From Plazaster borealis (lineage: Eukaryota; Echinodermata; Asteroidea; Forcipulatida; Labidiasteridae), in the NCBI GenBank assembly GCA_021014325.1, contig CM037459.1:15650501-15714500 (forward strand): a DNA stretch of 64,000 nt, in the 5' to 3' direction. The notes beneath the pieces were generated by a model. The model was given only the letters and a program-made list of their open reading frames with translations, was not told the DNA's origin and ran no database searches. Below are positions 62,201 to 64,000 of the stretch, in pieces; the stretch's first letter is position 1; each line of letters begins with the position of its first letter. Position numbers and translations under genes: made by a program.

Positions 62201-63060
62201 TGTTATAAATACCTTAGATAGGCCTAGTTCATCATTCTCTGATTTTCGTAAGTTTCTTGCATGAGACAGGACATTTTTCTTTATGTCGATACTGTCAACA
62301 GTTATCTTAAGTAGGCGTGGCTTATCATCAATCTTCTTACCTAGTCTAATAGGTTTCAATGTCTCTAGTGTTTGCGTGTTCTCAATATCCAGGAAACTCA
62401 GTATGTCGTCTACCTTGCTTACATCGTGTTGTTTTCTGTCGTCAAATTCTACTTTGTCAGACTCTGGGATATTGTGGAATAGTAAATTGCGTTTCCTTTT
62501 CTCTCTATCCTTCTGTTCATCCATATATTGATGGACTTTCATCTCTACTACTGAATTTGTGCATTTAAATTAGCATGTGTAATACGTACAGTTTGTTTAC
62601 TATTTGAAACTTGAAAGGGTTAAAAAATAATGACCTTTGACCTGGCGTATCTTTGGTCAACATGACCCCATCCCAACAAATGAGGTGTCAAATTGATGTA
62701 TTCAAAGAGATCTATTCAGCTAACCAACTAGAAACCTCATCAAATGTAATCTAAAATTTTGTAATTCTGCTTAAAAGTTAAATTGAAATACAAACAAATG
62801 GATCCCCTCGTCCTCACCTCAATATCCGCCCTGGCCAAGCTGATTGAACCCCGGCACCCAAGGTGGATATCGGTGTGTGATTTGAAGTAACTCAGCGTTC
62901 CGTTACGGAGCGACACCCACCGGTCCTGCCACCCATGAATGTAGTTAGTCCACTTGCTCAGTTTCTCTTCGAGCTCAGGCACCGTCTCCGCTTCGTCGCT
63001 GTCAAATTCATCGCGATCATCGTCCTCCTCGCTCAGCAAAATAGCAGCATCGTCGGACAT
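12062..63060 (-). CDS. CERT1: Ceramide transfer protein CERT (START domain lipid transfer protein), 13 coding exons
   Basis: CERT moves ceramide from the ER to the trans-Golgi for sphingomyelin synthesis. Joining 13 exons with GT-AG borders and matching phases gives 1845 nt (614 residues plus TAG), close to the usual ~600-residue CERT. The PH domain (about 33-120) begins at [14 protein letters not shown] serine-repeat motif has Ser at 135, 138, 141, 144 and 147 after LQRQGS, a protein kinase D-type site. A linker with [13 protein letters not shown] follows. The FFAT motif EFFDAID is at 334-340, with Ser328 placed like the regulatory Ser before human FFAT. START occupies about 385-612. Human ceramide-pocket residues Arg442, Gln467, Asn504 and Tyr553 correspond to Arg457, Gln482, Asn521 and Tyr569; human Glu446 is Asp461 here. 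The start MSDDA is chosen because it begins like human CERT; the frame is open further upstream. Introns 1, 2, 10 and 12 are swollen by transposons. The alignment is from memory of the human protein. Confidence 0.97.
14396..14773. mobile_element. TTAA-target miniature element, copy 1
   Basis: Flanked by TTAA on both sides (14392-14395 and 14774-14777). Termini AGACAGTGTACACTATTGG and CCAATAGTGTCCACTGCCT are inverted repeats. The centre holds an extra perfect hairpin (GATTTCGAGACCTCAAG and its complement). Same family as the copies at 15676, 39210 and 54838. TTAA targets are used by piggyBac and Kolobok transposases; which one is not decidable here. Confidence 0.85.
15405..16145 (-). mobile_element. 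tRNA-Leu-derived SINE interrupted by a TTAA element
   Basis: On the minus strand the head GTGTTGTGGCCGAATGGTCA, the Leu-like GAGCTAGCTCTGGTGTTTC and CTGATCAGCAGAGTGCGGAT match the intact SINE at 33448. The SINE continues to GTGTCC, is broken at TTAA by the miniature element 15676-16042, and resumes with GCAAGAAACTTGG. Its 3' end carries GAGCGCTTTGGGATG. Confidence 0.85.
15676..16042. mobile_element. TTAA-target miniature element, copy 2 (inserted in SINE)
   Basis: 367 bp, with inverted termini AGGCACTGTACACGTTTGG and CCAAACGTGTTCAGTGCCT. The flanking TTAA at 15672-15675 and 16043-16046 is a target duplication: the intact SINE at 33448 has a single TTAA at this point. Confidence 0.92.
16515..17152. 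repeat. 22-bp minisatellite with 44-bp and 176-bp higher-order structure
   Basis: About 29 copies of a 22-bp unit in two alternating types, AATGAGTAGTTAGAATACTAGC-like and AATAAGTGGTTTGAATACTAGC-like (given here only as types). The marker variant GAACACTAG recurs at 16727 and 16903, exactly eight units (176 bp) apart, showing a higher-order repeat. No coding or CRISPR features. Confidence 0.92.
17930..18945 (-). pseudogene. RTE-clade LINE relic (end of endonuclease through pre-RT linker)
   Basis: The minus-strand translation, with several frameshifts and stops, gives [15 protein letters not shown] (end of an APE endonuclease), then [20 protein letters not shown], then [20 protein letters not shown] and [15 protein letters not shown]. 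This order and these motifs are typical of the region between endonuclease and reverse transcriptase in RTE/BovB-type elements. The family call comes from remembered consensus features. The RT core and 3' end are missing, so it is a dead fragment. Confidence 0.75.
20777..20955 (+). mobile_element. Single tRNA-like SINE copy, plus orientation
   Basis: The same sequence as the unit tandemly repeated at 2986-5017, here once and in the opposite orientation. It starts near TTTGCGGTTGAATGGCTTTC, includes the tRNA-like module at about 20856-20927, and ends TTCAACCCAAAATC followed by ATATATAAATA. It shows what a solo insertion of this SINE looks like. Confidence 0.85.
21039..21220. mobile_element. 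Foldback MITE with GGTTCATACTTCCTGC termini
   Basis: AGCCAGGTTCATACTTCCTGC at the left is the inverted match of GCAGGAAGTACATGTATGAACC at the right (a few differences), with more inner complementarity (AAGCGAATTTGACGT / ACGTCAAAATTCGC). Confidence 0.75.
22808..23753. mobile_element. TA-target element with GGGTACACTGGGGCAAGATG termini (non-autonomous)
   Basis: 946 bp between TA dinucleotides (22806-22807, 23754-23755). Termini GGGTACACTGGGG and CCCCAGTGTACCC are inverted repeats. The interior has several more copies of a GGGGCAAGATGGGACAGA-like motif in both orientations. No transposase is visible, so this is a Tc1/mariner-type derivative at best. Confidence 0.82.
23922..24678. mobile_element. 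CAGGCATGAGAAT-terminated DNA element with 6-bp target duplication
   Basis: 757 bp. Left end CAGGCATGAGAATGGGCGAT; right end (reverse complement) CAGGCATGAGAATCTTCCGG. CTCTTT directly precedes and follows the element. The CAGGC ends are hAT-like but the duplication is 6 bp. No transposase remains. Confidence 0.78.
25093..25222 (-). CDS. CERT1: CERT coding exon 12 (START core, Tyr569)
   Basis: Residues 530-572 plus one base. [19 protein letters not shown] and [12 protein letters not shown] match human RAKINVAMICQTLVSPP and RDNILCKITYVA. Tyr569 corresponds to ceramide-binding Tyr553. The acceptor is a CAGCAG tandem; using the upstream AG would add one Gln (exon to 25225). Donor GTAAGT. Confidence 0.96.
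25705..25907 (-). CDS. CERT1: CERT coding exon 11 (START core)
   Basis: Completes codon 462 and encodes 463-529. [10 protein letters not shown] and [15 protein letters not shown] are START signatures; pocket residues Gln482 and Asn521 lie here. Acceptor CCCTCCAG, donor GTGAGT, phase 0. Confidence 0.97.
26018..27841 (+). repeat. Regulatory-motif repeat family: ETS palindromes, DR4 half-sites, CRE pairs
   Basis: At least six repeats of a ~120-175 bp unit (spaced more widely at the end) have a palindrome built on CTTCCGGTTTGAACCGGAAG at about 26093, 26268, 26389, 26538, 26688 and 27159. Each is followed by two GGTCA-type half-sites, mostly AGGTCA-N4-GGGTCA. Units also share 'gatgatgtatagattgtaaaaatcca'-like spacers. 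Two CRE-like pairs (TGACGTCATCATGACATCA at 27333, TGACGTCATCATGACGTCA at 27672) follow. The block ends in a hairpin AGGTGTTCGTGC/GCACGAACACCT (27811-27841); AGGTGTTCG also appears near its start (26021). The coding-like frames inside are not conserved between units. Confidence 0.8.
27811..27841. repeat. Perfect 12-bp-stem hairpin at end of repeat block
   Basis: AGGTGTTCGTGC, 7-nt loop, then its exact complement, followed by AATAACAG. It could mark the 3' end of a Helitron-like or other non-autonomous element, since CTAA overlaps the stem end. Confidence 0.7.
28792..29052. promoter_or_regulatory. 94-bp direct repeats with NRF1-like GCGCATGCGC sites
   Basis: Units begin at 28792, 28886 and 28980 (period 94 bp, third unit partial). 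Each carries TTGCGCATGC(G/A)C, a palindromic NRF1-type site, then CAGGTGACTGTCATGTGAC, which has two E-box-like CANNTG cores. A reverse CCAAT (ATTGGTCA) lies just before the first unit. The layout resembles a promoter for the short ORF at 29081. Confidence 0.6.
29081..29293 (+). CDS. Short acidic ORF, function unknown
   Basis: 70 codons from ATG ([18 protein letters not shown]) to TGA. Residues 22-50 are almost all Asp, Glu and Ser ([18 protein letters not shown]), ending [14 protein letters not shown] recognise no family. Acidic Ser/Asp leaders of this kind begin some transposase genes, so it may be a leftover first exon. It follows directly on the 94-bp repeats. No downstream exon was identified. 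Confidence 0.3.
   Translation: MVGFVEDNFVNFRCEHDDVESESDSESDSTLPSLAEDNEEIHSDRDDEEDGPLVVVAPHFHKRDKFTALT
30295..30460. mobile_element. Foldback element with GGGAATAAA termini
   Basis: 166 bp imperfect palindrome: arms of about 75 bp (GTTCTTAAACGGCCGTTTAA and TTAAACGGCTGTTTAAGAAC; CAGGGTCGTGGCCGTGC and GCACGGCAACGACCCTG; GGCCCAAG and inner GGGCCTTTAT). Termini GGGAATAAAAGAGT and ACTCATTTATTCCC. Confidence 0.82.
30947..31079 (-). CDS. CERT1: CERT coding exon 10 (START, with Arg457 and Asp461)
   Basis: Residues 418-461 plus the first base of codon 462. [20 protein letters not shown] aligns with [20 protein letters not shown] of human CERT. The acceptor TTTTTTGAAG is acceptable but has a non-preferred A before AG. 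The exon carries the ceramide-pocket Arg457 and, where human CERT has Glu446, Asp461. Donor GTAAGT, phase 1. Confidence 0.95.
31190..31366. repeat. Compound trinucleotide repeat (CAA/CAG/CGG) in CERT intron 9
   Basis: About 175 bp of ACAACAACA, then GGC/GCG repeats, then a long CAG run, then CAACAG and ACAACA repeats. It lies between exons 10 and 9. In any frame it would encode homopolymers (Gln, Ala or Ser), but it is intronic by position. Confidence 0.92.
31729..31818 (-). CDS. CERT1: CERT coding exon 9 (N-terminal part of START)
   Basis: 30 codons, residues 388-417, ending with the conserved [11 protein letters not shown], which matches WQLVVEEGEMK in human. Acceptor TTCTTGCAG, donor GTATGT, phase 0. 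Confidence 0.96.
32421..32501 (-). CDS. CERT1: CERT coding exon 8 (linker before START)
   Basis: 27 codons, residues 361-387 ([20 protein letters not shown], then PHKLIQE). Sequence similarity to vertebrate CERT is weak here, but length, phase 0 borders and clean splice sites (TTTTTAG and GTAAAC) support it. Confidence 0.88.
32885..32995 (-). CDS. CERT1: CERT coding exon 7 (FFAT motif)
   Basis: 37 codons, residues 324-360. Contains the VAP-binding FFAT core EFFDAID (334-340) in an acidic setting, with Ser328 six residues before it as in human CERT (Ser315). This motif tethers CERT to the ER. Acceptor TTTCTAG, donor GTAAGA. Confidence 0.97.
33448..33893 (+). mobile_element. Full-length tRNA-Leu(CAA)-derived SINE
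   Basis: Head GTGTCATGGCCGAGCGGATA with loop CTCAAGC (CAA), variable arm TGATCAGCA and B box GGTTCGAATCC. The body TTGTGTCCTTAAGCAAGACA through GGTTCGCCCCGGTGTTCC to GTGCGCTATATAAGACTATA ends in an AAT tail. It lies in CERT intron 6 and is the reference for the two other SINE copies. Confidence 0.9.
34975..35067 (-). CDS. CERT1: CERT coding exon 6 (basic coiled segment)
   Basis: 31 codons, phase 0 at both ends (residues 293-323). Ends [12 protein letters not shown], matching KKKSHFGGPDYE in the human protein. Acceptor TCTTTCAG, donor GTTGGT. Confidence 0.95.
35836..35915. mobile_element. Small foldback element
   Basis: CGCTCAGACACAGCAAG at the left faces the inverted CTGTGTCTGAACG at the right, with AT-rich inner arms. 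About 80 bp, possibly part of a larger degenerate element starting near 35740. Confidence 0.5.
36126..36320. mobile_element. Foldback MITE with TGGGCCCAATTTTATAGAGC termini
   Basis: Terminal inverted repeats: TGGGCCCAATTTTATAGAGC at the left, and TGGGCCCAATTTCATAGAGC as the reverse complement of the right end, followed on both sides by TGCTTAAGCA. 195 bp, no ORF. Confidence 0.88.
37605..37759 (-). CDS. CERT1: CERT coding exon 5 (conserved middle-region helices)
   Basis: Completes codon 241 and encodes residues 242-292. Contains [19 protein letters not shown] and [10 protein letters not shown], a highly conserved CERT segment. Donor GTGTGT, phase 0 at the end. Confidence 0.97.
38295..38408 (-). 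CDS. CERT1: CERT coding exon 4 (acidic linker)
   Basis: Phase 1 to phase 1, up to the first base of codon 241. Encodes an acidic, low-complexity linker ([18 protein letters not shown]) that lines up with the acidic DDEDDFPTTRSDGDF linker of human CERT. The acceptor CTGCAG follows directly after a GATT tandem repeat rather than a normal pyrimidine tract. Confidence 0.92.
38417..38453. repeat. (ATCA)n microsatellite at the acceptor of CERT exon 4
   Basis: Read on the minus strand this is GATT repeated about nine times, ending only a few bases before the CTGCAG acceptor. Confidence 0.92.
38889..39039 (-). CDS. CERT1: CERT coding exon 3 (start of middle region)
   Basis: Residues 153-202 plus the first base of codon 203. 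Begins [20 protein letters not shown], nearly the same as vertebrate CERT, and predicted to be helical. Ends in phase 1 with donor GTAAGA. Confidence 0.96.
39210..39532. mobile_element. TTAA-target miniature element, copy 3
   Basis: Flanked by TTAA (39206-39209, 39533-39536). Termini AGACATCGTACAGGTTTGG and CCAAACGCGTAGAGTGCCT. Interior shares ATGCATAAAATAACAAGCCT and TTGTACAAATTTGTGTGC with the other copies. Confidence 0.88.
40922..41231 (+). pseudogene. THAP zinc-finger domain ORF with a one-base frameshift
   Basis: ATG at 40922 opens [10 protein letters not shown] (Cys5 and Cys10 as the C2 half of a C2CH finger), then [20 protein letters not shown] and KWSSGRT. The frame then hits a TAG. 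In the next frame [10 protein letters not shown] supplies the C-x2-H half, followed by [14 protein letters not shown] and a TGA at about 41231. The break lies in ACATTTGTATTG (about 41088-41095): one base too many in the T run would explain it. THAP domains bind DNA and are found in P-type and Kolobok transposases and in host factors. It could be a pseudogene, a sequencing error or a polymorphism. A GTAAGT donor-like site follows at 41255. Confidence 0.75.
42171..42495. mobile_element. 325-bp foldback element
   Basis: Two arms of about 160 bp meet near 42331: GTTCAACCCAGTGAACAAAG / CTTTGTTCACTGGGTTGAA, CTGTACAGCTTGTGGGCATT / AATGCCCACAAGCTGTACAG and TCTCACTGTCACA / TGTGACAGTGAGA. Small mismatches between arms show some age. 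Confidence 0.85.
42754..43170. mobile_element. Rearranged TTAA-family miniature element with a perfect 68-bp inverted repeat
   Basis: 42754-42821 is the exact inverted copy of 42923-42990 (68 of 68), with about 100 bp between. The inner part (GGTAATTACTC, GAGTAATTACC) and the following 42991-43170 (TGTAACGTAGTTTTAGAGAA, CAAGGGTGTTTGTTTTGTTC) resemble the TTAA miniature family. Confidence 0.8.
43918..44119 (-). pseudogene. Ballast-like gene, exon 3
   Basis: Acceptor CCTAG, phase 2. Motifs RHVAYRQ, RWC, LPSC and TYPNPEGEY match the human P2X7 tail (RHCAYR, LPSCC, FPKTQGQY) as remembered. It ends TQQHF then TAA. This exon is open throughout. Confidence 0.85.
44336..46359 (-). pseudogene. LINE ORF, reverse transcriptase portion (frameshifted)
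   Basis: Continues the ORF below the Tigger insertion with [15 protein letters not shown], a linker region, then SSGCFP; the frame shifts near 45740 and RT continues with [15 protein letters not shown]. The catalytic box is [10 protein letters not shown] (about 45170-45190), an Asp-to-Gly change at the first catalytic Asp of the pair. Confidence 0.88.
46373..47600. mobile_element. Tigger/pogo-like DNA element inserted in the LINE
   Basis: 1228 bp with inverted ends CAGTCGACTCCCGTTA, flanked by TA at 46371-46372 and 47601-47602. Sequence inside the ends (ATACGAGGTTCCGGTTAATAC) is typical of pogo/Tigger-type elements. Removing the element and one TA restores the LINE frame (...QYEST then [10 protein letters not shown]). 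No transposase ORF is evident, so it is non-autonomous. Confidence 0.88.
47583..49101 (-). pseudogene. LINE ORF, N-terminal and endonuclease portion
   Basis: Open from about 49101 down to the Tigger insertion. Possible signal-like segment [18 protein letters not shown], then GDIAVNPGP, then a basic linker ([10 protein letters not shown]) and the AP endonuclease from about residue 225. The true start may be the internal ATG at this leader rather than the first one. Confidence 0.85.
49289..49465. mobile_element. CAGGCCTTGAA-terminated miniature element with 6-bp target duplication
   Basis: 177 bp, ends CAGGCCTTGAA and (reverse complement) CAGGCCTCGAA, flanked by AACACT at 49283-49288 and 49466-49471. 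hAT-like ends. A related fragment begins near 51954 (CAGGCCTTGAATCACAAATT). Confidence 0.8.
49646..49889 (-). pseudogene. Ballast-like gene, exon 2 (frameshift and stop)
   Basis: Acceptor TTTTTTACAG. The first bases in one frame read CTCGKCVV then TAG; the remainder follows one frame over as [14 protein letters not shown]. After LHTA an in-frame TAA precedes [17 protein letters not shown], which is where relatives have an aromatic residue. Confidence 0.78.
50441..50635 (-). CDS. Candidate first exon of the ballast-like gene
   Basis: 65 codons from ATG with a strongly acidic Ser/Asp/Glu composition ([15 protein letters not shown]), common at the N-terminus of free-standing ballast proteins. 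Donor CTG|GTGAGT. A CRE-like TGACGTCA lies at 50779-50786 upstream. No family motif by itself; linked by position and orientation. Confidence 0.45.
51600..51953 (+). pseudogene. LINE relic (pre-RT/RT fragment)
   Basis: The plus-strand translation, with stops, gives [20 protein letters not shown] and [15 protein letters not shown]. This corresponds to the segment before and at the start of a CR1/Jockey-type reverse transcriptase. Short and decayed. Confidence 0.6.
51954..52200. repeat. Degenerate AGGCCTTGAA repeat with GGCACCAAGGCC motifs
   Basis: Several imperfect copies of GGGCACCAAGGCCA (51990-52090) follow CAGGCCTTGAATCACAAATT. Probably a fragment of the same miniature family as 49289-49465. 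Confidence 0.5.
52447..53180 (+). repeat. Second block of the ETS-palindrome/DR4/CRE repeat family
   Basis: Three units with AACTTCCGGTTTCAACGGGA (52560), AACTTCCGGTTCCGACCGGA (52838) and AACTTCCGGTTTTGACCGGA (53139). Each is followed by AAGGTCA; the last two are AGGTCA-N4-GGGTCA. CRE-like pair TGACGTCATCGATGACGTCA at about 52999. Inverted TGTTCGGGATG / CATCCCGAACA bounds the first unit. It ends about 75 bp before CERT exon 2. Confidence 0.78.
53255..53467 (-). CDS. CERT1: CERT coding exon 2 (second half of PH domain, serine-repeat motif)
   Basis: Residues 82-152, phase 0 to phase 0. Acceptor TTTTGTGCAG, donor [20 protein letters not shown] completes the PH core and WLDALE is its C-terminal helix. 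[17 protein letters not shown] is the serine-repeat motif. In human CERT, PKD and then CK1 phosphorylate this repeat and switch the protein off; here a Ser at every third position is preserved. Confidence 0.97.
54838..55161. mobile_element. TTAA-target miniature element, copy 4
   Basis: Flanked by TTAA (54834-54837, 55162-55165). Termini AGGTATCGTACACATTTGG and CCAAACGTGTACGATGCCT. Interior very similar to copy 2 at 15676. Confidence 0.9.
55625..56640 (+). mobile_element. LTR-retrotransposon relic (two partial LTR ends and internal duplication)
   Basis: A ~113-bp sequence (GCACAGGTGTATAATAAATC to ATAACGGAGAGTCC) at 55625-55738 recurs at 56510-56622 with few differences. The first copy is followed by TGGCGTAGTCGGCAGGAT, which looks like a tRNA primer-binding site just inside a 5' LTR. 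Between them a second duplication (TGAGCGACATTT to TACCCTTACTCTCACATGAC) occurs at about 56046-56175 and 56246-56366. No gag or pol coding sequence remains. Confidence 0.6.
57143..57160. repeat. (TA)n tail of the LINE
   Basis: ATATATATATATATATA at the 3' end of the minus-strand LINE; simple-repeat tails are usual for CR1-type elements. Confidence 0.8.
57228..59386 (-). pseudogene. LINE ORF, reverse transcriptase portion (two frameshifts)
   Basis: Continues the endonuclease frame after the insertion ([15 protein letters not shown], then [20 protein letters not shown]). The frame shifts in an A7 run near 58544, where [13 protein letters not shown] resumes, and again near 57785 before [12 protein letters not shown]. 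Stop follows KRYGVLKAH. Confidence 0.9.
59389..60870. mobile_element. TA-target DNA element with ~280-bp terminal inverted repeats
   Basis: 1482 bp between TA dinucleotides (59387-59388, 60871-60872). Both ends start GGTATCTAGCATGAAAC, and the inverted repeats extend to about 59674 and 60598, with roughly 90% identity by eye. Removing the element plus one TA restores the LINE frame (GLT then TWTYVC). Further diverged copies of the terminal repeat lie inside the right half (about 60361-60590). A short frame ([17 protein letters not shown], about 59715) resembles no family I know. No transposase domain identified. Confidence 0.88.
60873..62542 (-). pseudogene. LINE ORF, N-terminal and endonuclease portion
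   Basis: Open from [15 protein letters not shown] to the insertion junction after GLT. The first third is an RNA-binding-like, charged region; a Ser/Lys-rich linker follows; the AP endonuclease takes the last ~220 residues. Confidence 0.88.
62818..63060 (-). CDS. CERT1: CERT coding exon 1 (start, acidic N-terminus, first half of PH domain)
   Basis: Encodes residues 1-81. The first 32 residues are rich in Asp and Glu; the PH domain then starts at [15 protein letters not shown], with the basic and aromatic residues that bind PI4P in the family. The exon ends in phase 0 at ADIE, followed by donor GTGAGG. The frame stays open upstream of the ATG, but the MSDD start matches the family. Confidence 0.96.
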
Positions 63061-64000
63061 TTTTCGCTCTAAAATGAGCCTCCCTGTTTCATGCATAAAT
63101 AGCCTTTGACTTCGTTTATGCAGGTTTATTGAAAGGAAAGAAAAAGTTTGAGTGGAATTGAACAAGAAACACAGGTTACGATACCCAATAGAAAATGCAT
63201 GTGAACATTTCTATTTATTTATTTAATTTTTTTGTTCGGATACGTTTGATAACGCTACGTACCTTGAAGCATTTAAAACATGTCGCATACAAATTGTGGG
63301 TACTATTTATTTTTTAAAGTAGGGGCGGCTCCAAGTTTGCAACGTTTTCCAATTTGTACAGAAATAACTACCCCACCTTGTGAAGTTAAGGACTCCCAAA
63401 GTATACTTATCAAACAAATTATTTCAAAATTGATGCACATAAGTATCACCTTAACACACATTTTATTTAAAGTCGACGCCTACGACGTGTGCTCCAACCA
63501 ACCAGCCTCGCTACCATGGGGGTTGGTTGCTCAGTATCGATACCACCTCTCGTCACTAATTAAACCCCTGTGTACTAAAAAACAACGCTGATATGGCTCT
63601 AAAAAAATTCGGCGCATGGCGCTTGTTCATGTTGTTTGTGCGCGTGTCAAAATGCAAGTATTTTGACGCGATTCCGTTTCAAATTGTTTTTACCATTGAT
63701 GATCAATGGTTTTTACACAGTCACAAACTGCATACAGTTTTATCACAAGCAGAGAAGAACGAGAGGGGACCAGTTGCTCTTTGACTTGGTGCCTCTTTTT
63801 CGGGTAAAAAACAAGTCCGACTTCTTATAATATTAAATACTTCAAGCCAGCAATGAGCTTGACAACATAATAGGTATCCGAAATCAACTGTTTCTCGGAG
63901 GAGGAGGATCGTATCCCCCCGGGCCCCCGGGATCTCAGTTGATGTTTCTCACTTCTCAGTTTCTGGTCCTTTCTCTATAGTTTAAGTTGCATCCAATCCA
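63061..64000 (-). promoter_or_regulatory. 5' flank of CERT
   Basis: Should hold the CERT 5' UTR and promoter unless a further non-coding exon lies outside. I see no clear TATA box. A GC-rich patch (CCCCCCGGGCCCCCGGG near 63915) stands out from the AT-rich surroundings. In vertebrates CERT1 lies head to head with POLK; no POLK-like coding sequence is recognisable here. Confidence 0.4.

Larger units (their letters stand above)
57143..62560 (-). mobile_element. CR1-like LINE interrupted by a 1.48-kb TA-target element
   Basis: Minus strand: an N-terminal basic/coiled region ([16 protein letters not shown]), endonuclease ([41 protein letters not shown]), a linker, and reverse transcriptase ([42 protein letters not shown], catalytic FADDTKIF intact) with C-terminal [12 protein letters not shown] 3' UTR of about 80 bp and a (TA)n tail follow at 57143. 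Two single-base frameshifts (in an A run near 58541-58547, and near 57785) and the 59389-60870 insertion disable it. It lies in CERT intron 1. Confidence 0.9.
53468..62817 (-). other. CERT intron 1
   Basis: 9.35 kb, filled by the LINE, its nested element, the LTR relic and one TTAA element. A short inverted repeat at 55345-55385 (GGTTGGACTCC / GGAGTCCAGG) and the stretch 53760-54830 show no gene. Confidence 0.85.

Noticed and set aside
62740..63165. CERT starting 35 codons earlier (MFNSTQ...)
   Set aside because: That start is not a standard ATG-led match; MSDD at 63060 aligns with the start of vertebrate CERT.
63593..63784. Divergent gene upstream of CERT
   Set aside because: The 63-codon frame has no recognisable motif, no supporting splice sites and AT-rich composition.

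Overview
This window comes from a repeat-rich animal genome. Genes are split by introns of 0.4-14 kb with standard GT-AG borders, and most of the DNA is transposon-derived. The repeat types (tRNA-derived SINEs, TTAA-target miniature elements, CR1/L2-like LINEs, one with a 2A-like motif) and the CERT sequence suggest a marine deuterostome invertebrate. My best guess is an echinoderm, perhaps a sea star; that is an inference and was not checked against any database.

The backbone is one gene on the minus strand. It is a complete orthologue of the ceramide transfer protein CERT (CERT1/COL4A3BP), with 13 coding exons from the start codon at 63060 to the stop at 12062. All splice phases agree and the exons total 1845 nt (614 residues). 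The order is PH domain, serine-repeat motif, linker, FFAT motif, START domain. CERT extracts ceramide at the ER, where FFAT binds VAP, and delivers it to the trans-Golgi, where PH binds PI4P.

Region by region: 1-12061 is the 3' flank, with a tandem array of seven tRNA-like units (about 3.0-5.0 kb), a tRNA-Leu-derived SINE, foldback elements and a candidate poly(A) signal. Intron 12 (12.2-25.1 kb) holds TTAA miniature elements, one of them inserted in a SINE, a 22-bp minisatellite, an RTE-type LINE relic and two larger terminal-inverted-repeat elements. Intron 10 (25.9-30.9 kb) holds a repeat family combining ETS-type palindromes, DR4-type half-sites and CRE-like sites, plus 94-bp repeats with NRF1-like sites before a short acidic ORF. 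The central exons lie at 30.9-39.0 kb.

Intron 2 (39.0-53.3 kb) contains the most unusual object. A roughly 10.5-kb unit (40544-51016) is bounded by inverted 19-bp ends that begin with TTAA. One end carries a THAP-domain gene and the other a gene for a P2X7 'ballast'-like cytoplasmic domain, pointing toward each other, and both look broken. Inside the ballast gene's intron sits a CR1/L2-like LINE, and inside that LINE a Tigger/pogo-like element, giving several levels of nesting. Intron 1 (53.5-62.8 kb) holds another TTAA element, an LTR-retrotransposon relic and a second LINE interrupted by a 1.48-kb TA-target element with terminal repeats of about 280 bp. The first CERT exon and its 5' flank close the window.
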